From assembly GCF_003333325.1 (NCBI RefSeq), contig NZ_QOLC01000089.1, positions 1 through 64,000 on the forward strand: DNA of 64,000 nt, written 5' to 3'. Made by a program: the position numbers and the translations under genes. This DNA is from Candidatus Ulvibacter alkanivorans. GTDB taxonomy: Bacteria; Bacteroidota; Bacteroidia; Flavobacteriales; Flavobacteriaceae. The notes beneath the pieces were generated by a model. The model searched no databases, was not told where the DNA came from, and saw nothing but the letters and a program-made list of their open reading frames with translations. Positions 1 to 8,871 of the stretch are shown piece after piece (position 1 is the first letter of the stretch; every line of letters starts with the position of its first letter).

Positions 1-41
1 CGAAAAAGCTATTAAAATTACCGCATACTAAAACGCCAACG

Positions 42-44
42 TGA
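42..44 (+). other. In-frame TGA inside the PAS domain of the histidine kinase
   Basis: Codons from position 3 are in frame with the kinase at 51 and read as PAS sequence on both sides of this TGA (HTKTPT before, YEMF after). A CGA or TGG codon would restore the frame. The upstream part of the gene lies outside the window. Confidence 0.55.
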
Positions 45-50
45 TACGAA

Positions 51-965
51 ATGTTTTCGTGTCACGCTCCTTTTGAGCGGGAACGAGCGGCGAAAATATT
101 TCTTGATTGTAGTTCGGGTCTTGCTTACAACACCACCATAAAACTAATAGATTTTGAGAATAACGAGTTTTGGGTAAAAGCGATGGGGAAACCTATTTAC
201 GAAAACGCTACGATCGTAGGCATACGCGGAGTCTTTAGAAACATTCACGAAGACAAACTAGCGCAGAATAAGATAAAAGATTCGTTAGCGAATACCGAAT
301 CCCAAAACGAGCGATTGGTTCGTTTTGCCAATCTGTTGTCACATAATTTGCGTTCGCAAGCGAGCAACCTTCAATTGACGGTCGAATTGTTACGAGGGGC
401 CGATTCTTCGGAAGAAGTTTCAGAGCTAAACGAAAATCTAGATTATATTTCAAAGAACCTTGCGACCACTATTACTCACATGGACAAGCTTGTAAGCATT
501 CAATCAAAAGCTTCCGAAGAAAAGAAAACCGTTGTGTTCAGTGAGGCATTGGAACAAGTAAAACATGATCTTCAAAACGAATTGATTGAAGCGCAGGCCG
601 AATTGTTCACCGATTTCTCGGAAGTTCCTTCTATCGCTTATATCCCGTCGTTTATACAAGATATATTGACCAGTTTAATGTCCAATTCTATTAAATATAG
701 AATGCACGATCGAAAACTGGTTATTGAGATATACACCTATCGCGAGAACGATCGAACGTATTTAATGGTAAAGGATAACGGTGTTGGAATCGATATGGAA
801 CGTAAAGCCAACAATCTTTTTAACTATTACCACGACGACCAACCGTTTGATCACCCCTGTGACGTAGGCTTATTCATTATTAAGAATGAAATAGAGGCGC
901 TACACGGCAATATAACGGTAGAGAGTACCCTTTCAAAAGGAACCACAGTAAAAATTGCTTTTTAA
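51..965 (+). CDS. PAS/PAC sensor histidine kinase, 3' part of an interrupted gene
   Basis: The ORF encodes the end of a PAS/PAC sensor (residues about 1-68, with FWVKAMGKP and IRGVF), a HisKA-like segment with LLSHNLRS (His98), and a HATPase_c domain with DNGVGID. It has no membrane segment and would act in the cytoplasm as a two-component kinase. The frame is open upstream from position 3 except for a TGA at 42-44. The codons before it read KKLLKLPHTKTPT and match the first half of a PAS_3-type fold (LP..PTYE), so the ATG at 51 is probably internal and not the native start. The second glycine box is degenerate (CDVGLFI where GxGLG is usual). The last 4 nt overlap the convergent lspA. The protein may be non-functional; the family call is secure. 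Confidence 0.75.
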   Translation: MFSCHAPFERERAAKIFLDCSSGLAYNTTIKLIDFENNEFWVKAMGKPIYENATIVGIRGVFRNIHEDKLAQNKIKDSLANTESQNERLVRFANLLSHNLRSQASNLQLTVELLRGADSSEEVSELNENLDYISKNLATTITHMDKLVSIQSKASEEKKTVVFSEALEQVKHDLQNELIEAQAELFTDFSEVPSIAYIPSFIQDILTSLMSNSIKYRMHDRKLVIEIYTYRENDRTYLMVKDNGVGIDMERKANNLFNYYHDDQPFDHPCDVGLFIIKNEIEALHGNITVESTLSKGTTVKIAF

Positions 966-1582
966 ACTTCTTCTTGTTCTTTCTTCGGAAAGGCTTTCTT
1001 GTTAAAGAAGATAAGTAAGGCCACTCCAACACTTATGGCCGAATCGGCTATGTTAAATACGGGCTCGAAGAACACAAAATACTCGCCTCCCCAAAACGGT
1101 ACCCAGTCTGGTAAGACCCCGTCCCATAAAGGAAAATACAACATATCGACTACCTTCCCATAGAAAATATCGGCATAACCTCCTCCTTCGGGAAACATGG
1201 TGGCCACTTGATTGTAACTATCGTCGAAAATAAGTCCGTAGAACACCGAGTCGATTATATTTCCGAAGGCACCGGCAAAGATGAGTGCGATACAAACAGT
1301 GAGGATGCGAGGTGCATTTTTTCGTACCGAGTCCCACAACCAATAGCCAATTCCGAAGATAGCGACAATCCTGAACAAGGTTAAAATAAGCTTGCCATAT
1401 TCACCCGGTATCTTGGCACCCCAGGCCATTCCCTCGTTTTCTACAAAATGGATTCGAAACTGTTCCAGCACGTAAATCTCTTCACCTAGTGTAAAATGGG
1501 TCTTTATGTAGATCTTTGAGATTTGATCGATCAATAATATTATGATGATCAAGATGGAAGCTTTTTTCAAGGTCATAGCCAA
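962..1582 (-). CDS. lspA: Lipoprotein signal peptidase (signal peptidase II)
   Basis: Inner-membrane aspartyl protease that removes signal peptides from diacylglyceryl-modified prolipoproteins. 206 residues with four hydrophobic segments. The two catalytic aspartates are visible in KVVDML (Asp146) and FNIADSAIS (Asp180), with GNIID before them. It is longer than the roughly 160-residue proteobacterial enzyme because of a loop at about 112-142, as is usual in Bacteroidota. It is the last gene of a leftward set ileS, dksA-like, secreted hypothetical, lspA, an order that recurs in Flavobacteriaceae. A second ATG two codons in is an equally good start. Confidence 0.95.
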   Translation of the reverse strand: MAMTLKKASILIIIILLIDQISKIYIKTHFTLGEEIYVLEQFRIHFVENEGMAWGAKIPGEYGKLILTLFRIVAIFGIGYWLWDSVRKNAPRILTVCIALIFAGAFGNIIDSVFYGLIFDDSYNQVATMFPEGGGYADIFYGKVVDMLYFPLWDGVLPDWVPFWGGEYFVFFEPVFNIADSAISVGVALLIFFNKKAFPKKEQEEV

Positions 1583-1659
1583 TTCTGGTATTTGAATGTG
1601 TAATTACAACTCAGCGCGTGATTGCGCTTAAGGGTAAAACGATCACAAAAATAGCAATA

Positions 1660-2289
1660 TTATTTGGTTTGTGATAGTGTAATATTTCCGTTGATACTCT
1701 CGGCGATAAGGGTGTATTTTCCATAGGTCGACAGCTTATTTACAACAGTTCCTGTTATTGAACTTGCTTCGCCGCGTACCGAATTTAGCGCAGTTACACG
1801 AATATCTCCTTCTTTGGTTAGCAGTAAAGCGTTGCCCTTAAAATTGGAAAGCAGACAAGTGCCTGTTGCCAACGAAACATTCAATTGGTTATAATGGCCG
1901 GTTGCCTTTACCGATGCTCTCTTAGAAAACACGTAAAGTGACAAGCCTTTTGGAAGCGTAAGTTCCATTTCGATGCTCAACACTTTGTGTGCGGCAAGCT
2001 TGTCGTTTTTAGCATTAAAATAAGGGGTGAATCCGGTGCCAATGGTAAGTAGTTCCTTTTCTTTGGAAACTTCCAGGACCACCTGTTCATACGTTTCACC
2101 TTCAACTTTAGTGGTAAGTAAAATCGTATTTGTTGCTTCGGAAGCTATCGTTATATTGAACACGGCATCCGATCGTATTTCGACAGCCTGTATTCCTGCG
2201 GCATCCCAAGATTTTTCAAGTATTTTCTGCGCCCATGCTTCCGAAGAAATTAAGAGAAATAGAAAAATAATGAGCAATATATTTCTCAT
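1660..2289 (-). CDS. Secreted hypothetical protein, beta-rich
   Basis: About 209 residues from the chosen ATG, which starts a standard signal peptide (MRNILLIIFLFLL ... AWAQ). The frame is open 13 codons further upstream to 2328, but those residues would sit before the signal peptide. The mature part is rich in short beta-type stretches with regularly spaced Gly, Thr and Ser, resembling the DUF2807 class of head or adhesin-like auto-transported domains, though I cannot assign it firmly. It lies between the dksA-like gene and lspA and is probably cotranscribed. Function unknown. Confidence 0.7.
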   Translation of the reverse strand: MRNILLIIFLFLLISSEAWAQKILEKSWDAAGIQAVEIRSDAVFNITIASEATNTILLTTKVEGETYEQVVLEVSKEKELLTIGTGFTPYFNAKNDKLAAHKVLSIEMELTLPKGLSLYVFSKRASVKATGHYNQLNVSLATGTCLLSNFKGNALLLTKEGDIRVTALNSVRGEASSITGTVVNKLSTYGKYTLIAESINGNITLSQTK

Positions 2290-2347
2290 GCCAGAAACTT
2301 TATAAGTACTAGCAACTTCACTAAACATAGGTTCTTAAAGTGTTCCT

Positions 2348-2731
2348 TTATTTCTGAAGGTTCTTAGCTTCGATACTAAGCGTAGCGTGCGGCACTAATT
2401 TTAGGCGCTCCGGATTAATAAGTTTTCCAGTAACACGACAGATCCCGTAACTTTTGTTCTCAATACGAATAAGGGCATTTTTAAGGTCGCGAATAAATTT
2501 TTCTTGACGAATAGCCAACTGAGAGTTCGCCTCTTTGCTCATTACTTCACTACCTTCATCGAAAGCCTTGAAAGTAGGAGATGTATCGTCGGTCCCGTTA
2601 TTACTATCGTTCTTGTAAGCGCTTTTAATAAGCTCTAACTGTTCTTTAGCCTTATCGATCTTTTCTTGGATCAATAGCCTAAATTCTTCTAACTCAGCAT
2701 CGCTGTATCGAGTTTTTACGTCTTGTGCCAT
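2348..2731 (-). CDS. DksA/TraR-family protein with degenerate zinc finger
   Basis: 127 residues: an N-terminal coiled-coil (about 10-90, with acidic residues near the tip region) followed by the DksA C-terminal fold (YGICRVTGKLI ... PERL). Family members bind the RNA polymerase secondary channel and modulate stringent-response promoters. Of the four zinc-binding cysteines of classical DksA only Cys98 remains; the others are Thr101, Ser119 and Ala122 (CxxT ... SxxA). This resembles the zinc-independent DksA2 type of Pseudomonas (CxxT ... CxxA). The gene follows ileS by 3 nt and is clearly in one transcript with it. Confidence 0.9.
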   Translation of the reverse strand: MAQDVKTRYSDAELEEFRLLIQEKIDKAKEQLELIKSAYKNDSNNGTDDTSPTFKAFDEGSEVMSKEANSQLAIRQEKFIRDLKNALIRIENKSYGICRVTGKLINPERLKLVPHATLSIEAKNLQK

Positions 2732-2734
2732 AAT

Positions 2735-5700
2735 TTAATGTTTTTTAATTCGCAAACGAGTTTCAATGTCGTCGAAAGCAATTTCGGTACCATTGCTTAG
2801 TTCATCTTCAAATTCCAGAACTTCAGTTAGCGTCTCTTGTTTAATATACTCCATGTTTTGCTGCACAGCCGATTGTAATTGACCTTCTTTCTGGATGGTC
2901 ACTTCTACACGGTCTGTCACCTCAAAACCTGAATCTTTTCTAATATTTTGTATGCGGTTCACCAATTCTCTGGCGATACCTTCATTCTTTAAGCTCGGTG
3001 TGATGGTCACATCTAGCGCAACGGTTATCCCGTCGCTGTTTGCAACCAACCAGCCCTCGATATCCTGAGAACTAATAACCACATCATCTACGTTCAATGT
3101 AGTACTTTTTTCGTTAATCACGATAGAAATCGATCCCTCTTTTTCTAATTTCGCGATCTCCTCTTGTCCAAACTGCTGTATAGCAGCGGCTACCATTTTC
3201 ATGTCACGACCAAATCGAGGTCCTAATTTCTTAAAATCGGGTTTGATCTGTTTAACCAATATACCAGAACCCTCGTCAATTAATTCGATCTCCTTAACGT
3301 TCACTTCCGATTTGATCAATTCTGAAACGGCTTCGATCTCTGCTTTTTCCGAAGGGTCCAAAACCGGGATCATAATCTTTTGAAGCGGCTGTCGTACTTT
3401 GATCTTCTCTCGTTGTCGTAACGATAATACTAAGGAAGATATTGTTTGCGCCTTTTTCATTTTGCGCTCCAGCCCTTTGTCTATGTATGACGCATTGGAC
3501 GTTGGAAAGTTACTTAAATGTACCGAAATCTCTCCTGCACCTGAAATTCCACTTGTTAAATCCTTATAGAGTCGATCCATAAAGAATGGAGCGATTGGCG
3601 CACCTAATTGTGAAACGGTAAGCAAACAGTTGTAGAGGGTTTGGTAGGCCGATATCTTATCGGTACCATAACTACCTTTCCAGTAGCGGCGTCTGCTTAA
3701 CCGAACGAACCAATTACTCAGGTTCTCTTGTACAAAATATGAAATTGCTCTCGCCGCCTTGGTGGGTTCATATTCCCCATAGGCAGTATCAACATAGGTT
3801 ATAAGGCTATGTAGTTCAGATAAGATCCATCGGTCGATCTCGGGTCGATCCTCGAATGGTATATCTGCTTCACTATAATCGAAGTTATCCAAATTTGCGT
3901 ACAGACTAAAGAAGCTATAGGTGTTGTAAAGCGTTCCGAAGAACTTATTACGCACTTCCCCAATACCTTCACTATCAAATTTTAGATTATCCCAAGGGTT
4001 GGCATTGCTTATCATATACCAACGAGTGGCATCGGGACCGTATTTTTTCAAGGTATCGAAAGGATCTACTGCATTTCCTAGGCGTTTCGACATTTTTTGG
4101 CCATTCTTATCTAGCACTAAACCGTTCGAGACCACATTCTTATACGCAACATCATCAAAGATCATGGTCGCAATAGCGTGTAAGGTATAGAACCAACCAC
4201 GCGTTTGATCGACACCTTCTGCGATAAAGTCGGCTTTACGCCAAGTGTTCTCTACTTTCTCTTTGTTCTCAAATGGGTAATGCCATTGTGCATAGGGCAT
4301 GCTTCCGCTATCGAACCAAACATCGATAAGATCTGCCTCGCGTTTCATCGGCTTACCACTTTCAGAAACCAACACGATCCCATCTACAATATTCTTGTGC
4401 AGGTCTACGGTTGCATAATTCGCTTCAGAAAAATCGTTTACGACAAAATCTTCAAAGAGTGCTTTATCCATCATTCCTTCGGAAACAGCTTTCTCCATTT
4501 CGTCTTTTAGTTCTGCGACAGAACCAATAACCTTTTCCTCTTTACCATCTTCTGTGCGCCACAACGGCAACGGGATTCCCCAATAACGAGAACGCGATAA
4601 GTTCCAATCGTTGGCATTGGCAAGCCAGTTGCCAAAACGACCTTCCCCGGTTGCTTTTGGTTTCCAATTAATGGTTTCATTCAACTCGAACATTCGATCT
4701 CTAAAATCGGTCACTTTTATAAACCAAGAATCTAACGGATAATATAGAATGGGTTTATCGGTTCGCCAACAGTTAGGATAACTATGCACGTATTTTTCTA
4801 CGTGAAATGCTTTGTTCTCGGTCTTAAGTTTGATGGCGATTTCAACATCCACACTTTTTTCGGGAGCTTCACCGTCGTTATAGTATTCGTTCTTAACATA
4901 TTTCCCACCTAATTCGCCCAGTTCGGGACGGAATTTCCCCTGCAGATCTACCAATGGCACCAAAGCATCGTTCTCGTCTTTTACCAGTAATGGTGGAACT
5001 TCCGGCGAGGCTTCTTTAGCTACTTTAGCGTCATCGGCTCCAAATGTAGGTGCGGTATGAACGATCCCGGTACCGTCTTCGGTGGTCACAAAATCTCCGG
5101 TGATCACTCTAAACGCATTTTCAGGATGGTTATATGGCTGCGCATAAGGAAGTAATTGCTCATATCGAATGCCTTGAAGAGCCTCCCCCTTAAATTCGGC
5201 TAGGATACAATATGGGATCTTCTTATCTCCTTGCTTATAGGCTTTTATTGCATCTTCGTTTGGCTTCTCCTCATATTTTCCGCCAAATTGTTTGCCTACT
5301 AGTTTTTTCGCCACCACAACATTGATGGGTTGATAGGTATATTGATTGTAGGTACGAACCAATACATATTCTATTTTGGGTCCAACCGCTAATGCGGTGT
5401 TACTTGGTAGGGTCCAAGGAGTAGTCGTCCATGCAAGGAACCAAATATCGGTAGTAATGGCTGCTAAAAAATTGGGTAGGGAATCACTAATCGCTTTAAA
5501 TTGTGCGACAACGGTAGTGTCTGTCACGTCTTGATACGTCCCCGGCTGATTGAGCTCGTGAGAGCTAAGTCCGGTTCCTGCTTTGGGAGAATAAGGTTGT
5601 ATGGTGTATCCTTTGTAAAGGAGTCCTTTGTCGTAGATCTGTTTTAGCAACCACCAAACAGACTCCATATATTTAGGTTTGTACGTTATATATGGATCAT

Positions 5701-6139
5701 CCATATCTACCCAATAGCCGTATTCTTCGGTTACTTTGTTCCAGACGTCGGTGTATCGCATGACGGCTTTACGGCAGGCCTCGTTATAGGCTTCTACCGA
5801 AATCTTCTTTCCAATATCTTCCTTGGTAATACCAAGCTCTTTTTCTACACCCAATTCAATAGGCAAGCCATGGGTGTCCCAACCTGCTTTGCGCGCTACT
5901 TTATAGCCTTTTTGCGTTTTATACCGACAAAAAATATCTTTGATAGCTCGTGCCATCACATGGTGAATCCCAGGCAAGCCATTTGCTGAAGGAGGACCTT
6001 CAAAAAACACGAAGGGTTCTTCATTTTCACGAATAGATATACTCTTCTCGAAAACGTTTTCTTGTTTCCAAAAATCCAGTATTTCTTCTCCTACCTTCGG
6101 AAGATCTAAGCCTTTGTATTCTTTAAATGTTCTACCCAT
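2735..6139 (-). CDS. ileS: Isoleucyl-tRNA synthetase
   Basis: Class I aminoacyl-tRNA synthetase charging tRNA-Ile in the cytoplasm. 1134 residues, longer than the roughly 930 of the E. coli enzyme. Near the N-terminus is the HIGH-type motif in NGLPGIHHVMAR, followed by GWDTHGLPIE; the editing domain (CP1) lies in the middle (TTTPWTLPSNTA); the KMSKS motif appears as KMSKR at about residue 683, then the anticodon-binding domain and a C-terminal extension. KMSKR and the overall length point to the eukaryote-like (type 2) IleRS common in Bacteroidota, a class that is often naturally mupirocin-tolerant (family knowledge, not tested here). It is first in the leftward ileS-lspA set. Confidence 0.97.
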   Translation of the reverse strand: MGRTFKEYKGLDLPKVGEEILDFWKQENVFEKSISIRENEEPFVFFEGPPSANGLPGIHHVMARAIKDIFCRYKTQKGYKVARKAGWDTHGLPIELGVEKELGITKEDIGKKISVEAYNEACRKAVMRYTDVWNKVTEEYGYWVDMDDPYITYKPKYMESVWWLLKQIYDKGLLYKGYTIQPYSPKAGTGLSSHELNQPGTYQDVTDTTVVAQFKAISDSLPNFLAAITTDIWFLAWTTTPWTLPSNTALAVGPKIEYVLVRTYNQYTYQPINVVVAKKLVGKQFGGKYEEKPNEDAIKAYKQGDKKIPYCILAEFKGEALQGIRYEQLLPYAQPYNHPENAFRVITGDFVTTEDGTGIVHTAPTFGADDAKVAKEASPEVPPLLVKDENDALVPLVDLQGKFRPELGELGGKYVKNEYYNDGEAPEKSVDVEIAIKLKTENKAFHVEKYVHSYPNCWRTDKPILYYPLDSWFIKVTDFRDRMFELNETINWKPKATGEGRFGNWLANANDWNLSRSRYWGIPLPLWRTEDGKEEKVIGSVAELKDEMEKAVSEGMMDKALFEDFVVNDFSEANYATVDLHKNIVDGIVLVSESGKPMKREADLIDVWFDSGSMPYAQWHYPFENKEKVENTWRKADFIAEGVDQTRGWFYTLHAIATMIFDDVAYKNVVSNGLVLDKNGQKMSKRLGNAVDPFDTLKKYGPDATRWYMISNANPWDNLKFDSEGIGEVRNKFFGTLYNTYSFFSLYANLDNFDYSEADIPFEDRPEIDRWILSELHSLITYVDTAYGEYEPTKAARAISYFVQENLSNWFVRLSRRRYWKGSYGTDKISAYQTLYNCLLTVSQLGAPIAPFFMDRLYKDLTSGISGAGEISVHLSNFPTSNASYIDKGLERKMKKAQTISSLVLSLRQREKIKVRQPLQKIMIPVLDPSEKAEIEAVSELIKSEVNVKEIELIDEGSGILVKQIKPDFKKLGPRFGRDMKMVAAAIQQFGQEEIAKLEKEGSISIVINEKSTTLNVDDVVISSQDIEGWLVANSDGITVALDVTITPSLKNEGIARELVNRIQNIRKDSGFEVTDRVEVTIQKEGQLQSAVQQNMEYIKQETLTEVLEFEDELSNGTEIAFDDIETRLRIKKH

Positions 6140-6156
6140 GTTTCGACTTCTGTCAT

Positions 6157-6172
6157 CATCGCAAATGCGATG
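6157..6172 (-). promoter_or_regulatory. Perfect inverted repeat in the ileS leader
   Basis: CATCGCA and TGCGATG are perfect 7-bp arms around two A residues, 17 nt upstream of the ileS start. It could form a leader hairpin with an AAAT loop or be an operator. Function is not established. Confidence 0.3.
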
Positions 6173-6364
6173 TTTTCAAATTGATTTCTAATTACGTTAC
6201 CACAGAGAACACGCCCTATGGTTCTAAGGACGCGAAATTACGGAATTTTGCCTAAATAGGCTACTTCTAAAGGGCACGAAATTGATTCCACTTTGCTAAA
6301 TACCAGTCGTTCGCTTTATGTTAAGAATAAAATTCTATATTTATACACCCTAACCCAGTTCGTA

Positions 6365-7285
6365 TTGAAAAAACTACTACTGTTCTTGCTTGTTTTCCCT
6401 AGCCTCGGAATTAGTCAAAATTATGTCGATATTGTAAAGGTAGGATATGGCCAAACGTTCAATAACGATTTTGTCGATACCGAAAGCAGTACTTTTGTAA
6501 AGTCTTTAGAGGCAGATCTCACCATTCCGCTGGTGCTCAATGAAAACAATGCCTTTATAACCGGTTTGGCGTTTAGTAGAAACAACCTTCAATTAGTTCC
6601 TGAATCCGATTTTTCGAGCTTGTACAGCACAACCCTAAAACTGGGTTTAGCTACTACTTTCAACGACCGGTGGAGTAGTACGATCGTGTTATTACCTAAA
6701 GTCGCATCAGATTATACTTCCTTTACTTCGGAAGACTTTTACCTGGGTGGATTTGGTCTATTGAAATACCATAAGAAAGAAAACTTCATTTATCGCTTCG
6801 GACTCTATGCTTCTTCGGAAGCCTTTGGGTTATTTACCACGCCTATCGTAGGATGGTATTATTTAAGTCCAAGTTCAAAATTTGAAATGGATATGTCACT
6901 ACCAATATCGGCCGACCTTAACTACCAGCTAGGCGCAACGACCGTTGGAATCGACTATTATGGAATTGGCCGTAGTTTTAGACTCTACGACGATGCCGAA
7001 CAGTCTGATACCTATGTAGACCTAAGCTCATTAGAATTTGCGAGCTATTTGCAGTTTAATGTGCTTCAATCGCAGCTATTGCTACGCGCAAAGTTTGGAT
7101 ACTCCAGTAACAACTATGAGGTCTATGCAACCGATGAAACCATCGATATAGGTGTATCGGCTTTCAGTTTTGGCGATGACCGAACCCAATTAAATCCCGA
7201 CTTGTCCGGTGGTTTTTTCTTAAAATTTGAAGCCGTGTATCGCTTTCATATTCCTTCCGAAGAAAAGACAGAAACCACTGAATAA
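6365..7285 (+). CDS. DUF6268-like outer-membrane beta-barrel protein
   Basis: About 306 residues from the chosen TTG, which opens a clean signal peptide (KKLLLFLLVFPSLGISQ). The frame stays open to another TTG at 6293, but that adds 24 residues before the signal peptide, and no ATG is available. The mature chain alternates hydrophobic and polar residues with aromatic strand ends (FYRF, YYLSP, YRFHIP), as in outer-membrane barrels. The substrate is unknown. It faces away from ileS, so the 6140-6364 gap contains divergent signals. Confidence 0.7.
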   Translation: MKKLLLFLLVFPSLGISQNYVDIVKVGYGQTFNNDFVDTESSTFVKSLEADLTIPLVLNENNAFITGLAFSRNNLQLVPESDFSSLYSTTLKLGLATTFNDRWSSTIVLLPKVASDYTSFTSEDFYLGGFGLLKYHKKENFIYRFGLYASSEAFGLFTTPIVGWYYLSPSSKFEMDMSLPISADLNYQLGATTVGIDYYGIGRSFRLYDDAEQSDTYVDLSSLEFASYLQFNVLQSQLLLRAKFGYSSNNYEVYATDETIDIGVSAFSFGDDRTQLNPDLSGGFFLKFEAVYRFHIPSEEKTETTE

Positions 7286-7317
7286 AGCTATGTTGCTCGC
7301 ATTAAGCTCCTTTTTCT

Positions 7318-7325
7318 TATCTTTG
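7318..7325 (+). promoter_or_regulatory. -7 promoter box TATCTTTG of the HNH gene
   Basis: Exact match to TAnnTTTG, 19 nt before the ATG at 7345. A TTG at 7293-7295 could serve as the -33 element. Confidence 0.55.
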
Positions 7326-7344
7326 GAGTAAACTCCCCAGTTAG

Positions 7345-7920
7345 ATGATTATCAATTTAAGAAATGAAGTCTGGAAAGAATTTTCCAGAGCGTTCTGGCA
7401 TCCGTTCGAAACGCTAAAGGTCTCCAATTATGGTCGCGTAATTCGGTACAAGTACAATCCCGAAGGCGAATTATTAAAACCTTATAAGTTAGGAGGCTAC
7501 GAAGTTTTTTCTATTGGAATAAAAAATGGAAAGACCGGTGTTAAAAAAGGCAAGACCGACCTTATTTACATACATCGTGCCGTTGCCGAATTATTCTTGG
7601 AAACCGAAGAAAAGTCATTTGTGATTCATAAGGATTACAACAAGACGAACAATCATGTTGACAATTTAGAATATGTAGATCGCAAGGGACTTTCGGCTCA
7701 CACTAAGAAAAATCCGGCGGTGATACAAGCCAAAAAAGATCGTATAGGAAATTATAAATACGGAAAACTAACCGAAGGAAAAGTAAAAATCATAAAGAGA
7801 AAGATCTTCGACCCTAACCGGAAAACGCGCATGCGTATTATCGCAAAGCAATTCGGAATATCAGAAATGCAACTATATCGCATTAAGAATGGTGAAAATT
7901 GGGGTCATGTGGATTATTAG
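7345..7920 (+). CDS. NUMOD4/HNH endonuclease-like protein with C-terminal HTH
   Basis: 191 residues. The N-terminus has the NUMOD4 signature (EVWKEF ... YKVSNYGRVIR-like: LKVSNYGRVI), found with homing endonucleases. The middle carries an HNH core (YIHRAVAELF, then IHKDYNKTNNHVDNLEYV). Residues about 150-185 form a helix-turn-helix (RIIAKQFGISEMQLYRIKNG), suggesting specific DNA binding. It is free-standing: no intron, intein or split gene surrounds it. The next gene starts 5 nt after its stop, so the pair is likely cotranscribed. It could be a domesticated homing endonuclease or a DNA-modifying or defence nuclease; the family is clear, the role is not. Confidence 0.85.
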   Translation: MIINLRNEVWKEFSRAFWHPFETLKVSNYGRVIRYKYNPEGELLKPYKLGGYEVFSIGIKNGKTGVKKGKTDLIYIHRAVAELFLETEEKSFVIHKDYNKTNNHVDNLEYVDRKGLSAHTKKNPAVIQAKKDRIGNYKYGKLTEGKVKIIKRKIFDPNRKTRMRIIAKQFGISEMQLYRIKNGENWGHVDY

Positions 7921-7925
7921 CGAAG

Positions 7926-8282
7926 ATGAACAAAGAATGTCCTGAATGTGGAAGCAAGATCATTGGTCGCGCAGATAAGAAATTCTGCAGTGACGCTTGT
8001 CGTAACGCACATAACAATGCCTTGAACAAGGATCGCAAGAACTTGGTTCGCAATATCAACAACCGCTTGCGTAAAAATTATCGCATACTCGAAACGCTGA
8101 ACACCAAAGACAAGACAAAAGTGACCAAAGAGCGTTTACTGCGTATGGGATTTAACTTTAAATTCTTTACAGGACAGTACATTACCAAGACCGGCACCAT
8201 TTATTATTATGTATACGATCAAGGCTATCTGCCTCTCGAGAAAGATTGGTATTTATTAGTAAAAACGGAACTACAGCTTTAA
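7926..8282 (+). CDS. Small zinc-ribbon protein (DUF2116-like)
   Basis: 118 residues starting at the ATG at 7926, 5 nt after the HNH stop; an earlier ATG at 7899 would overlap the HNH gene and add nine unlikely residues. The N-terminus holds a four-cysteine zinc ribbon, CPECG and FCSDACRNAHNN. The rest is basic and then beta-rich with many tyrosines (YYYVYDQGYLPL). Such ribbons usually bind nucleic acid. Its tight linkage to the HNH gene suggests a shared role, but I know no assigned function. Confidence 0.8.
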   Translation: MNKECPECGSKIIGRADKKFCSDACRNAHNNALNKDRKNLVRNINNRLRKNYRILETLNTKDKTKVTKERLLRMGFNFKFFTGQYITKTGTIYYYVYDQGYLPLEKDWYLLVKTELQL

Positions 8283-8288
8283 GACACC

Positions 8289-8753
8289 TTATTTCCAAGT
8301 TTGTCCCTTTAGTTTTAAAGCGGCTTTAAGGACGTCTTTCTGACTTATTAAACCAACTAACTTTCCATCTTCAACAATTGGAAATCGACGGTGTTTCGAT
8401 TCTAAGAATTTATTGGATGCATCGAATACATTCATATTGCCATCGATGGTTTCGACATTTTTTGCCATTTGACTCTCGACTTTCACGTCTTCCATGGGCT
8501 GATTGTAATAACGGCTGTCGCTTATTTGTTTCATACAATCTCCTTCAGAAATAATCCCTACCAACTCATAATTTTCGTTTACAACAGGTGCTCCCGATAT
8601 CTTATGCTTAATTAACAAGGTGATCGCTTCCAACACCGATTGGTCCGGTCTAAATGTGATCAAATTCCTGCTCATATAATCGGAGACGGTAATATCCTCA
8701 CTACTCCCCTTCGTGGGTTTTGCGCGTCGTCCCATAAAACTTTTAATTCCCAT
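8289..8753 (-). CDS. CBS-domain pair protein
   Basis: 154 residues from the ATG at 8753; 11 extra codons are open upstream to 8786. Two CBS motifs form a Bateman module (DYMSRNLITFRPDQSV ... PVVNENYELVGIIS and QMAKNVETIDG ... FPIVEDGKLVGLISQKDV). Such modules sense adenine nucleotides. The protein has no catalytic partner domain. It is convergent with the zinc-ribbon gene (6 nt between stops). Confidence 0.85.
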   Translation of the reverse strand: MGIKSFMGRRAKPTKGSSEDITVSDYMSRNLITFRPDQSVLEAITLLIKHKISGAPVVNENYELVGIISEGDCMKQISDSRYYNQPMEDVKVESQMAKNVETIDGNMNVFDASNKFLESKHRRFPIVEDGKLVGLISQKDVLKAALKLKGQTWK

Positions 8754-8871
8754 GACGTGTTTCTTTAGATTCCTAAATATAATCAATTTTGCGATAGGGA
8801 TCTCTTGGCTTGCTTCGGAAAGATTCTGATTTCAAAGAATATTGTACTTTTAGAACTGTAAAGACCAATTC

